A stretch of 64,000 nucleotides of DNA, from positions 91,279 to 155,278 of the forward strand of contig JBDHTX010000008.1 in NCBI GenBank assembly GCA_039808885.1, written 5' to 3'. The notes under the pieces are model-generated. The model was not told the DNA's origin, made no database searches, and was given only the letters and a program-made list of their open reading frames with translations. Position numbers and translations under genes: made by a program. This DNA is from Dongia_A sp039808885. GTDB taxonomy: Bacteria; Pseudomonadota; Alphaproteobacteria; Dongiales; Dongiaceae. How positions within the stretch are numbered: the first letter of the stretch is position 1; every line of letters begins with the position of its first letter. Below are positions 8,345-15,567 of the stretch, piece after piece.

Positions 8345-8396
8345 ATCGGGGCTCTTTCGTGGCGCAACGAGCCAGGATCAGCGAAAGAGCCCCGAT
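8345..8396 (+). terminator. Strong stem-loop between binding-protein and ATPase genes
   Basis: ATCGGGGCTCTTTCG (8345-8359) and CGAAAGAGCCCCGAT (8382-8396) form a perfect 15-bp stem with a 22-base loop. There is no T-tract, so it is more likely a partial terminator or 3'-end stabiliser that raises binding-protein mRNA over that of the downstream membrane components, as in other importer operons. Confidence 0.7.
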
Positions 8397-8441
8397 GCTT
8401 TCCGGCACTCCCACATCGCCACTGGCTCGGTCGCGCAGCTT

Positions 8442-9509
8442 ATGAACACTCGCTCCCCCGTTCTCGAACTCCGCGGGATCACCAAGACCTTCGGCACCTT
8501 CACCGCCGTGCACGGCATCGATTTGACGGTGGCCGAGGGCGAGTTCTTCACCATCGTCGGCCCCTCGGGCAGCGGCAAGACCACCGTGCTGCGCATGCTG
8601 GCCGGCCTCGAGAGCCCCAGCACCGGCGACATCCTGCTGCGCGGCCAGCGCATCAACGACGTGCCGGCGAACAAGCGGCCCACCTGCATGGTGTTCCAGT
8701 CGCTGGCCCTGTTCCCGCACCGCACGGTGGGCGAGAACATCGAGTTCCCGCTGAAAATCCGCGACGTGCCGCCGGCGGAGCGCAAGGCCCGCGCCCTGCA
8801 GCTGATGGCGCAGCTGCGCCTGCCGGAAGGCTATTACGGCAAGAACGTCACCAAATGCTCCGGCGGCGAACGGCAGCGCGTGGCGCTGGCCCGGGCGCTG
8901 GCCTACAACCCCGACATCCTGTTCTTCGACGAGCCGCTCTCGGCCATCGACTACAAGCTGCGCAAGACGCTGGAGAAGGAGCTGAAGGACATCCACCGCG
9001 AGACGGGGAAGACCTTCATCTACATCACCCACTCGCTGGAGGAGGCGATGGTGATGAGCGACCGCATCGGGGTCATGCGCCTCGGCCACATGGTGCAGGT
9101 CGGCACGCCGAACGAGATCTACACCGCGCCCAACAGCAAGTTCGTCTCCGAGTTCATCGGCGACGTGAACATCATGGCGGTGCGCGCGGCCGAGGGCGGC
9201 CGGGTGCGCTCCGAGGACCTGGGCGCCGATTTCTCCGCCCCGGCCTTCCCGGCCGGATTCGCCGCCGGCCACCTGGTCGTGCGCCCGGAATCGATCCGCA
9301 TCATCGACAGCCGGTCCGAGGCGGAGAACGTGCTGACCGGCACGCTCTACAACGAATATGCGCTGGGCTCGCGCATCCAGTACCAGGTCCGCGTCGGCGA
9401 GCAGGTCTTCATCATCGAAAGGCTGCGCCAGCAGGCGCTGAAAGACCGCCTGGATACCGAAGTACTGGTCGGCTGGAACGCCCGCGACAGCATCCTGGTG
9501 GCCGACTGA
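8442..9509 (+). CDS. ABC transporter ATP-binding protein (PotA-like)
   Basis: This 355-residue cytoplasmic ATPase has Walker A GPSGSGKT (about 45), signature CSGGERQRVALARAL, Walker B DILFFDEPLSAIDYKL and the switch His in YITHSLEEAM, followed by a TOBE domain in the last 120 residues. The arrangement is that of PotA-like importers. The stop TGA overlaps the ATG of the first permease (TGATG). No good Shine-Dalgarno precedes the ATG, so translation may be weaker than for the binding protein. Confidence 0.92.
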   Translation: MNTRSPVLELRGITKTFGTFTAVHGIDLTVAEGEFFTIVGPSGSGKTTVLRMLAGLESPSTGDILLRGQRINDVPANKRPTCMVFQSLALFPHRTVGENIEFPLKIRDVPPAERKARALQLMAQLRLPEGYYGKNVTKCSGGERQRVALARALAYNPDILFFDEPLSAIDYKLRKTLEKELKDIHRETGKTFIYITHSLEEAMVMSDRIGVMRLGHMVQVGTPNEIYTAPNSKFVSEFIGDVNIMAVRAAEGGRVRSEDLGADFSAPAFPAGFAAGHLVVRPESIRIIDSRSEAENVLTGTLYNEYALGSRIQYQVRVGEQVFIIERLRQQALKDRLDTEVLVGWNARDSILVAD

Positions 9510-10369
9510 TGGCCGGGCTCGGCACCCAACGCGCGCGCCAGGGGCCGCTCAACGCGATCCCGGTGCTGGTCTTCCTGCTGGTCGGCTTTGCAGCACCCCT
9601 GCTCGCGGTGGTCGGCTATTCCTTCATGCCGGAGCGCACCTTCGGCCTGTGGCAGGCGCCGAGCCTCGCCAACTACGTCACCGTTTTCGAATCGACCAGC
9701 TACATCTCGTTCCTGTGGTCGCTGGGCCTGGCCGCGCTGACCGTCACCCTGCTGGCGCTGATCTGCTACCCGGTCGCCTATGGCCTGGCGCGGGTGTTCG
9801 GCAAGTGGTCGACCCTGCTCACCCTGCTCTTCACCATCCCGCTTTTCGTCTCGGAGAATGTGCGGCTCTACGGCTGGATCCTGTTCTTCATCAAGAACGG
9901 CGTCCTGCTCGGCGCGCTGAAGTCGCTGTTCGGGATCGAGCCGGAAAGCTGGCTGTTCACCGAGGGCATGATCGTGCTGGGCATGGTCTATGTCTACCTG
10001 CCCTTCATGCTGTTCCCGATGACGCTCGGCGTCAGCATGGTGCCGCAGGAGACGCGCGACGCCGCCTTCGATCTCGGCGCCAGCAAATGGCAGGTGTTCA
10101 AGGAGGTCGACCTGCCGCTTTCCATGCCGGGCATCGTTATCGGCTTCCTGCTGGCCTTCGTGCTCGCCGTCGGCGCCATCGCCGAATACAAGGTGCTGGG
10201 CGGCCAGAAGGTCATCCCCATCACCCACGACATCGAGATCGCCTTCACCTATGCGCAGAACTGGCCGCTGGGCTCGGCCCTTGCCGTGCTGCTGATGGTG
10301 GTGGTGGGCGGGCTGGTGCTCCTCGTGCTGCGCCGCTTCGACCTCGACGTCATCCTGGGGCGGCGCTGA
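9509..10369 (+). CDS. ABC transporter permease (PotB-like)
   Basis: This 286-residue inner-membrane protein has six hydrophobic segments. The EAA loop reads DAAFDLGASKWQVFKEVDLPLSMPGI, which contacts the ATPase. Starts and stops overlap on both sides (ATGA with the ATPase and with the next permease), so the components are made together. The initial residues, MAGLGTQRARQGPLNAIPVL, are cytoplasmic. It is the first of the two subunits of the permease heterodimer. Confidence 0.9.
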   Translation: MAGLGTQRARQGPLNAIPVLVFLLVGFAAPLLAVVGYSFMPERTFGLWQAPSLANYVTVFESTSYISFLWSLGLAALTVTLLALICYPVAYGLARVFGKWSTLLTLLFTIPLFVSENVRLYGWILFFIKNGVLLGALKSLFGIEPESWLFTEGMIVLGMVYVYLPFMLFPMTLGVSMVPQETRDAAFDLGASKWQVFKEVDLPLSMPGIVIGFLLAFVLAVGAIAEYKVLGGQKVIPITHDIEIAFTYAQNWPLGSALAVLLMVVVGGLVLLVLRRFDLDVILGRR

Positions 10370-11175
10370 TGAGCCCGGCCGAGCGCGCGCGGCGCTGGCG
10401 GTCGGCCCTGCTCTGGGCCTGGGCGCTCACCGTCGTCGTCTTCATGTACCTGCCGGGCGTCTGCCTGTTCCTCGCCTCCTCCACCTCCAGCCGCTACTTC
10501 ATCTTCCCGATCACCAAATGGGGCCTGGACTGGTGGAAGAAGACCTTCGATTCGATCCAGATCCACGAACTGTTCGAGACCTCGGTCTCCATCGCCCTCA
10601 TCGTCACCGTGATCGCCGTGGTGCTGGCGTTTTTCGGCGCGCTGGCCTTCGCGCGCTATGAGTGGAAGGGCCGCTCAGTCTATCAGAAGATCGTGCTGCT
10701 GCCGATCTTCTTCCCGCAATCGGTGCTGGGCCTGGCCCTGCTGCTGTGGTTCAACGCCCTCGGCCTCGAGCTTTCCTGGAAAAGCGCGATCTTCGCGCAT
10801 CTGGTCTGGATCGTGCCGGTGGTGACCCTCGTCATCTCGATCCAGGTCTATTCCTTCGATCCGGCGCTGGAGGAGGCCGCCTTCGACCTCGGCGCCACGC
10901 GCTGGCAGGTGCTGAAGGAAGTGACCCTGCCGGTGCTGTTCCCCGGCCTGTTCTCCGGCGCGCTGTTCGCCTTCCTGCTCAGCTGGGGCAATTTCCCGCT
11001 GTCGCTGTTCACCACCGGCGCCGACACCACGATCCCGGAATACCTCTACGCCAAGATGGTGGCAGGCTACACGCCGGGCGTGCCGGTGCTGGGTACCGTC
11101 TCCACCTTCACCGCCGCAGTGCTGTTCCTGGGCGGCTACGGCCTGATCAAGCTGCGGCGCAAGGCGCGCGACTGA
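10369..11175 (+). CDS. ABC transporter permease (PotC-like)
   Basis: This 268-residue inner-membrane protein is the partner of the preceding permease. About six helices are visible, and the EAA loop reads EAAFDLGATRWQVLKEVTLP. The ATG overlaps the previous stop. It ends with the basic KLRRKARD. A short gap of about 30 bases with a good ribosome binding site leads to the dehydrogenase gene. Confidence 0.9.
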   Translation: MSPAERARRWRSALLWAWALTVVVFMYLPGVCLFLASSTSSRYFIFPITKWGLDWWKKTFDSIQIHELFETSVSIALIVTVIAVVLAFFGALAFARYEWKGRSVYQKIVLLPIFFPQSVLGLALLLWFNALGLELSWKSAIFAHLVWIVPVVTLVISIQVYSFDPALEEAAFDLGATRWQVLKEVTLPVLFPGLFSGALFAFLLSWGNFPLSLFTTGADTTIPEYLYAKMVAGYTPGVPVLGTVSTFTAAVLFLGGYGLIKLRRKARD

Positions 11176-11206
11176 GACAAGAAACGACCTGCTGGGGAGA
11201 ACATCC

Positions 11207-11989
11207 ATGCTGACCTCATCGCTCACGGGCAAGTCCGTCATCGTCACCGGCGGCAGCAAGGGCATCGGCAAGGGCATCGCCCGGGTCTTCGCCGCCCACG
11301 GCGCCAAGGTGCTGATCGCCGCGCGCCATCTGAAGGACGCCGAGGCCTGCGCCGCGGAATTGAAGGCGGCCGGCGGCACCGCCAGCGCGGTGGCCGCCGA
11401 CGTCACCAAGCTCTCCGACATGGAGGCGATGGCCAGGACGGCGGTCGACCGCCATGGCGGGCTCGACGTGCTCTGCGCCAATGCCGGCATCTTCCCCCAG
11501 GCCAAGATCGAGGAGATGAGTCCGGAGACCTGGGACGAGGTGATGGATACCAACCTCAAGGGCACCTTCCTGTCGGTGAAGGCCTGCGTGCCGTACCTGA
11601 AAAAGAGCTCCCAGGGCCGGATCGTGCTGACCTCGTCGATCACCGGGCCGGTCACCGGCTATCCGGGCTGGACCCATTACGGCGCCACCAAGGCCGGACA
11701 GCTCGGCTTCATGCGCACCGCCTGCATCGAGCTCGCGAAATACGGCATCACCGTCAACGCCGTGCTGCCCGGCAACATCATCACCGAGGGCCTGGCGGGA
11801 CTGGGCGAGGAATACCAGCGCAGCATGGCCGCCTCGGTGCCGCTGAAGCGCCTGGGCAATGTCGAGGATATCGGCCACGCCGCCGCCTATTTCGCCTCCA
11901 AGGAGGCGGGTTATGTGACCGGCCAGACCATCATCGTCGACGGCGGCCAGATCCTGCCGGAATCGCTGGAGGCGTTAGCCTCCGCTTAA
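11207..11989 (+). CDS. Short-chain dehydrogenase/reductase (candidate aminoalcohol dehydrogenase)
   Basis: This 260-residue classical SDR has the cofactor motif VTGGSKGIGKG near residue 14, NAG in CANAGIF, a catalytic Ser in LTSSITG and the YGATK active-site pair near residue 160. GGGGAGAACATCC precedes the ATG. In RMM-type microcompartment loci an SDR is an S-1-amino-2-propanol dehydrogenase, forming aminoacetone, which is the best guess here given the kinase, phospholyase-like enzyme and amine transporter nearby. No encapsulation peptide is obvious. SDR substrate prediction from sequence alone is weak. Confidence 0.85.
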   Translation: MLTSSLTGKSVIVTGGSKGIGKGIARVFAAHGAKVLIAARHLKDAEACAAELKAAGGTASAVAADVTKLSDMEAMARTAVDRHGGLDVLCANAGIFPQAKIEEMSPETWDEVMDTNLKGTFLSVKACVPYLKKSSQGRIVLTSSITGPVTGYPGWTHYGATKAGQLGFMRTACIELAKYGITVNAVLPGNIITEGLAGLGEEYQRSMAASVPLKRLGNVEDIGHAAAYFASKEAGYVTGQTIIVDGGQILPESLEALASA

Positions 11990-12026
11990 GGCTCAGGCGC
12001 TGGCGTCGGCGTAGGGTTCTATTCAC

Positions 12027-12129
12027 TCGTCATGGTCGGGCTTGGCCCGACCACCCACGAGTTTTGGTGGGCGAGAACGCGCGCTTCCAAGAAACTCGTG
12101 GGTCCTCGTGCCAAGCACGAGGATGACGA
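12027..12129. repeat. Composite palindromic repeat (REP-like)
   Basis: The left half (TCGTCATGGTCGGGCTTGGC and on, to CCACGAGTTT) and right half (AAACTCGTGGGTCCTCGTGC and on, to GGATGACGA) are inverted with respect to each other, and each half contains its own small hairpin (GGTCGGGCTTGGCCCGACC on the left). Related elements are at 13011-13243 and 31926-32026. The variable hairpin cores with conserved CACGAGTTT and GTCAT ends look like a mobile intergenic repeat family. Confidence 0.75.
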
Positions 12130-12151
12130 AAAGGGCGAGTGGCATTTGCCT

Positions 12152-12195
12152 TCCGATCCGTTTGCTGGAACACTTAGGACAGCAAATGGATCGGA
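12152..12195 (+). promoter_or_regulatory. Stem-loop covering the ribosome binding site of the aldolase-like gene
   Basis: TCCGATCCGTTTGCTG (12152-12167) pairs with CAGCAAATGGATCGGA (12180-12195), 15 of 16 positions plus one G-U, with a 12-base loop. The ribosome binding site GGAGAG (12193-12198) begins in the 3' arm, 5 bases before the ATG at 12203. Folding would hide the site, so a structure-controlled start is possible; a processed repeat end is the alternative. Confidence 0.55.
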
Positions 12196-12202
12196 GAGCC
12201 CC

Positions 12203-12964
12203 ATGTCCAACGTGACCCCGTTCAAGCCAGCCCGCGATTCCGAGGAATGGCAGCTGCGCGTCGACCTTGCCGCCGCCTTCCGCCTGGCGGTGGAGATGAA
12301 CTGGCACGAATCGGTCGGCAACCATTTCAGCGCCGCCGTCTCGCCCGATGGCAAGCAATTCCTGATGAATCCGAAATGGCGGCACTTCTCCACCATCCGG
12401 GCGAGCGACCTGCAGCTCCTGAACGCCGACGACCAGGAGACCATGAAGCGCGCCGACGCGCCGGATTGCTCGGCCTGGGCGATCCACGGCGGCATCCATG
12501 CGAGCGTGCCGCATGCCCGCGTGCTGCTGCACCTGCATCCGCCATATGCCACGGCGCTGGCGGGCCTGGCCGATCCGGAATTGAAGCCGATCGACCAGAA
12601 CACCGCCCGCTTCTACAACCGCCTCGCCGTCGACATGAATTACGGCGGCATCGCCGAGGGCCAGGACGAGGGCAAGCGCCTGGGCCGCGTGCTCGGCAAC
12701 CGCTCCACCATGATGATGGCCAATCACGGCGTGCTGGTCGCCGCCCCCACCGTGGCGGAAGCCTGGGAGCACATGTATTTCCTGGAGCGCGCCGCGCAGA
12801 CCCTGATGCTGGCCTATGCCTCCGGCCAGAAGCTCAACGTCATGAGCGCGGAACTGGCCGAGAAGACCGCGCGGGGCTGGGACGACTACTCCGACAGCGC
12901 CTTCGCCCATTTCGAGCAGCTGAAGCGCCAGCTCGACAAGAAGGACCCGAGCTACAAGGAGTAG
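12203..12964 (+). CDS. Class II aldolase/adducin-family protein
   Basis: This 253-residue protein has the zinc-binding pair in RVLLHLHPPYATAL and a later His in MMANHGVLVAAPTVAEAWE, as in fuculose-phosphate aldolase and related decarboxylases. ATG 12203 (MSNVTPFKPARDSEEW) is chosen over upstream in-frame starts because those lie in the palindromic repeat, and GGAGAG precedes it. It is the last gene of the transporter-SDR operon. A C3-C4 aldehyde or keto substrate would fit the locus, but which C-C bond it makes or breaks is unknown. Confidence 0.8.
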   Translation: MSNVTPFKPARDSEEWQLRVDLAAAFRLAVEMNWHESVGNHFSAAVSPDGKQFLMNPKWRHFSTIRASDLQLLNADDQETMKRADAPDCSAWAIHGGIHASVPHARVLLHLHPPYATALAGLADPELKPIDQNTARFYNRLAVDMNYGGIAEGQDEGKRLGRVLGNRSTMMMANHGVLVAAPTVAEAWEHMYFLERAAQTLMLAYASGQKLNVMSAELAEKTARGWDDYSDSAFAHFEQLKRQLDKKDPSYKE

Positions 12965-13010
12965 CGCGGACTCCGATAGGCGCGCGCCGGTCTACGTCCC
13001 AAACTCGACC

Positions 13011-13243
13011 GTCACCCCGGCCTTGAGCCGGGGTCCATTTCTCGGGCGCAAGAACACCGACAATCAGGCTGGTTCATTCAGCGTCATGCCAGGGCTTGGC
13101 CCTGGCATCCACGAGTTTACTTCCACGGCACTACCTTGCTCATCGGCACTCGTGGATCCCAAGGCCAAGCCTTGGGATGACGTGGTTTTTCGATGCGAGC
13201 TCGTGCGGTGGAAAGATGGACCCCGGCTCAAGGCCGGGGTGAC
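13011..13243. repeat. Nested pair of palindromic repeats
   Basis: The outer inverted repeat starts GTCACCCCGGCCTTGAGCCG (13011-13040) and ends in its complement (13212-13243). A second element of the same family lies inside it: the left arm from 13083 (GTCATGCCAGGGCTTGGCCC) and the right arm to 13181. One element thus appears inserted in another. The 310-base gap between the aldolase-like and AraC genes is almost entirely this repeat. It may also serve as a bidirectional terminator between the two convergent genes. Confidence 0.8.
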
Positions 13244-13274
13244 GATGTGACTTGATGGCGCGAAGAATCCGCTC

Positions 13275-14336
13275 TCAATGCCCCGTCTTCACGCGGCGAT
13301 AGTGGCGCGGGGAGGCGCCGGTCCAGCGGGTGAAGGCGCGGGAGAAGGCGGAGAGCTCGGAATAGCCCAGCAGCAGGGCGATCTCGGTCAGCGGCAACTG
13401 GCGCTGCTCGAGGTACAATTCGGCAAGCTGGCGGCGCGTCGCCTCGACCGCGTCCTTGTAGGTGGTGTTGTGGTCGCTGAGCTCGCGCTGCACCGCGCCC
13501 GGTGAAATCCTGAGATCGTGGGCGATCTGCTCCAGCGAAGGATAGCCGCCGGGCAGCCGCATGCGGATGGCGGCGCAGATGCGCTGGAACAATCCGTCGG
13601 CCGGCGAGGTGGGGCCGAGCTTTTCCATGCAGGTCTGCATCACCGTCATCAGCTGCAGGTCGCGCGCCGGCATCGGCCGCTCCAGGATGTCGGAGCGGAA
13701 GATGAGGGCGTTGGTCGGCTGGCTGAAATAGACCGGGGCGTCGAAGGCGGCCTCGTGGTCCTTCCACGCCTCCGGGCGCGGGTGCTCGAAATGCACCTCC
13801 TCCGGCGCCCATTTCGGGCCGCAGCATTCGCGGATCACGTTCAGGAACATGCCGAGGGAAAGCTCGGCGTCCTGCCGCCGGGCGACGATCTCCGGCGCCA
13901 CGATCTGGTATTCCAGGCGCAGCAGGCCGTCCTTGCCCTTCACGCTGCGCAGGAATGAGGAACCCTGCTGGTAGCAGAACAGGTTGGTGAGGGTTTCCAG
14001 CGCGCTGCCCAGGGTCGGCGCCGAGATCGCCGCATAGCCCCAGAGGCCGAGGTCGCGCGGCATGAACTGGTTGCCGAACCAGAGGCCGAAATTGTCCTGG
14101 CCCGTCCGCTTGGCGGCCTCCTCGAACAGCGTGATGAAGGCGGCCAGCTTCAGCTGCAGGGTCGGCATCCCGGCCATTTCCGGGGCGATGCCGGCATTGC
14201 CGAAGATGCTGTCGATGTCGCCATGCAGGCGGTCGATATGGTCGACGATCCCGGTCGCCGCCGAGGCGAGGATCGCCGGCCCGGCGTTGCTCGCCGGGAC
14301 GCCATCAAATGCGACAGCCCCTAGGAACTCGCCCAT
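13275..14336 (-). CDS. AraC-family transcriptional regulator
   Basis: This 353-residue protein has an N-terminal effector domain of the Arabinose_bd (PF12625-like) type and a C-terminal double helix-turn-helix: LEQIAHDLRISPGAVQREL near 275 and LPLTEIALLLGYSELSAFSR near 315, ending GASPRHYRRV. It is transcribed away from the kinase-BMC operon, sharing a 206-bp gap that holds two GTCAAG repeats 21 bp apart. The same pairs at two more promoters make it the likely activator of the whole locus. The inducer may be the aminoalcohol or diol substrate. Confidence 0.9.
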   Translation of the reverse strand: MGEFLGAVAFDGVPASNAGPAILASAATGIVDHIDRLHGDIDSIFGNAGIAPEMAGMPTLQLKLAAFITLFEEAAKRTGQDNFGLWFGNQFMPRDLGLWGYAAISAPTLGSALETLTNLFCYQQGSSFLRSVKGKDGLLRLEYQIVAPEIVARRQDAELSLGMFLNVIRECCGPKWAPEEVHFEHPRPEAWKDHEAAFDAPVYFSQPTNALIFRSDILERPMPARDLQLMTVMQTCMEKLGPTSPADGLFQRICAAIRMRLPGGYPSLEQIAHDLRISPGAVQRELSDHNTTYKDAVEATRRQLAELYLEQRQLPLTEIALLLGYSELSAFSRAFTRWTGASPRHYRRVKTGH

Positions 14337-14432
14337 GCGCGCCCTTTCCGGACGTCAAAGCCTTCCCTGATGCCGGTAATCTTTGCACAGCCCCTCCGGC
14401 AGGATCAAGGCGGGTGGATTCCACCGCCCACC

Positions 14433-14486
14433 TGTCAAGATCGGCCCGCCGCCGGTCAAGCGGCAGGTCCTTGGCGGGCCTAGCCT
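14433..14486 (+). promoter_or_regulatory. Putative AraC-regulated promoter of the kinase-BMC operon
   Basis: TGTCAAGATCGG (14433-14444) and CGGTCAAGCGGC (14453-14464) hold GTCAAG repeats 21 bp apart. TAGCCT (14481-14486) sits at the same distance (26 bp from the start of the proximal GTCAAG) as TAGGGT at the transporter promoter. Position next to the -35 region suggests class II activation by the divergently encoded AraC protein. Confidence 0.65.
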
Positions 14487-14542
14487 TCTGACCGGACGAT
14501 CAGGATCCGCCGGCTTTCCCAGGACGGCGGGCGGGTGAGTGC

Positions 14543-15556
14543 ATGAGCGGAATATTGACCCACGAGCAATTGAATCACGAGCAATTGCTGGCGGCCGTCG
14601 GCCATGTGGCCGAGGCGGCCCTGCCGCGCTGGGGTCTGGAGGGCGCCGCCCTCAAGATGATCAACCACTCGGAGAACACCACCTATCTGGTGACCCCCAG
14701 ATCGGATGCGCGCCCGGTGATCCTGCGCGTCCACCGCGAGGGCTATCATTCCGTCAACGGCATCCGGAGCGAACTGGCCTGGATGCGCGCCCTGCAGGCC
14801 GATGCCGGGGTGCTGACGCCGCAGGCCATTCCCGGCAGGGACGGCCAGGACATCCAGGTCGTCAGCCATGCCAGCCTGCCCAACCCGCGCAATTGCGTGC
14901 TGTTCGAGCTGATCGACGGGGTGGAGCCGCCGCAGGACAACCTCATCGAGCCCTTCAAGCAGCTGGGCGAGGTGACGGCGCGCACGCATCTGCATTCCAT
15001 GGGCTGGAAGCGGCCGCCCTATTTCGAGCGCCTCAGCTGGGATTTCGAGCATTCCCTGGGCAGGACGCCCAACTGGGGATCCTGGGAAGACGGACCTGAC
15101 ATGTCGCCCGAGCGCCGGCCGCTGCTGCAGCGCCTGGTCGACACGCTGGAGCGGCGGCTCAAGGCCTATGGCCAGGGCAAGGAGCGCTACGGCCTGATCC
15201 ATGCCGATTTCCGCCTCGCCAACCTGCTGTTCCACCAGGGCAACACCCGCGTGATCGACTTCGACGATTGCGGGCTCGGCTGGTTCCTCTACGACGCCGG
15301 CACGGCGGTCAGCTTCTTCGAGCACAAGCCGGAAGTGCCCGCGCTGATGGAAGCCTGGAAGGAAGGCTACCGCCGCGTGCGTCCGCTCCCCAAGGAAGAC
15401 GAGCACGAAATCTGGACCTTCATCCTGCTGCGGCGAATGCTGCTCTTCGCCTGGATGGGGTCGCATGCCGAGACCGATCTCGCCAAGCAGGAAGGGCCGG
15501 CCTATTGCGTCGGCACCTGCGAAATGGCGGAGAAATATCTGAGCCGCTACGGCTGA
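14543..15556 (+). CDS. Aminoglycoside/homoserine-kinase-like phosphotransferase (candidate aminoalcohol kinase)
   Basis: This 337-residue cytoplasmic kinase of the APH fold has the catalytic loop LIHADFRLANLLF and the metal-binding VIDFDDCG, about residues 215-240. The N-terminus carries a small duplication, THEQLNHEQLL. In RMM-type BMC loci this family is expected to phosphorylate 1-amino-2-propanol, giving the substrate of the phospholyase encoded next. It is the first gene after the AraC-type promoter and is followed at 11 bases by the aminotransferase-like gene. Choline or ethanolamine as substrate cannot be excluded. Confidence 0.85.
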   Translation: MSGILTHEQLNHEQLLAAVGHVAEAALPRWGLEGAALKMINHSENTTYLVTPRSDARPVILRVHREGYHSVNGIRSELAWMRALQADAGVLTPQAIPGRDGQDIQVVSHASLPNPRNCVLFELIDGVEPPQDNLIEPFKQLGEVTARTHLHSMGWKRPPYFERLSWDFEHSLGRTPNWGSWEDGPDMSPERRPLLQRLVDTLERRLKAYGQGKERYGLIHADFRLANLLFHQGNTRVIDFDDCGLGWFLYDAGTAVSFFEHKPEVPALMEAWKEGYRRVRPLPKEDEHEIWTFILLRRMLLFAWMGSHAETDLAKQEGPAYCVGTCEMAEKYLSRYG

Positions 15557-15567
15557 GGAGAGGCCAG

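Noticed and set aside
8345..8396. Operon-ending terminator within the transporter genes
   Set aside because: No T-tract follows, and the downstream ATPase and permease genes clearly belong to the same transporter, so complete termination is unlikely.
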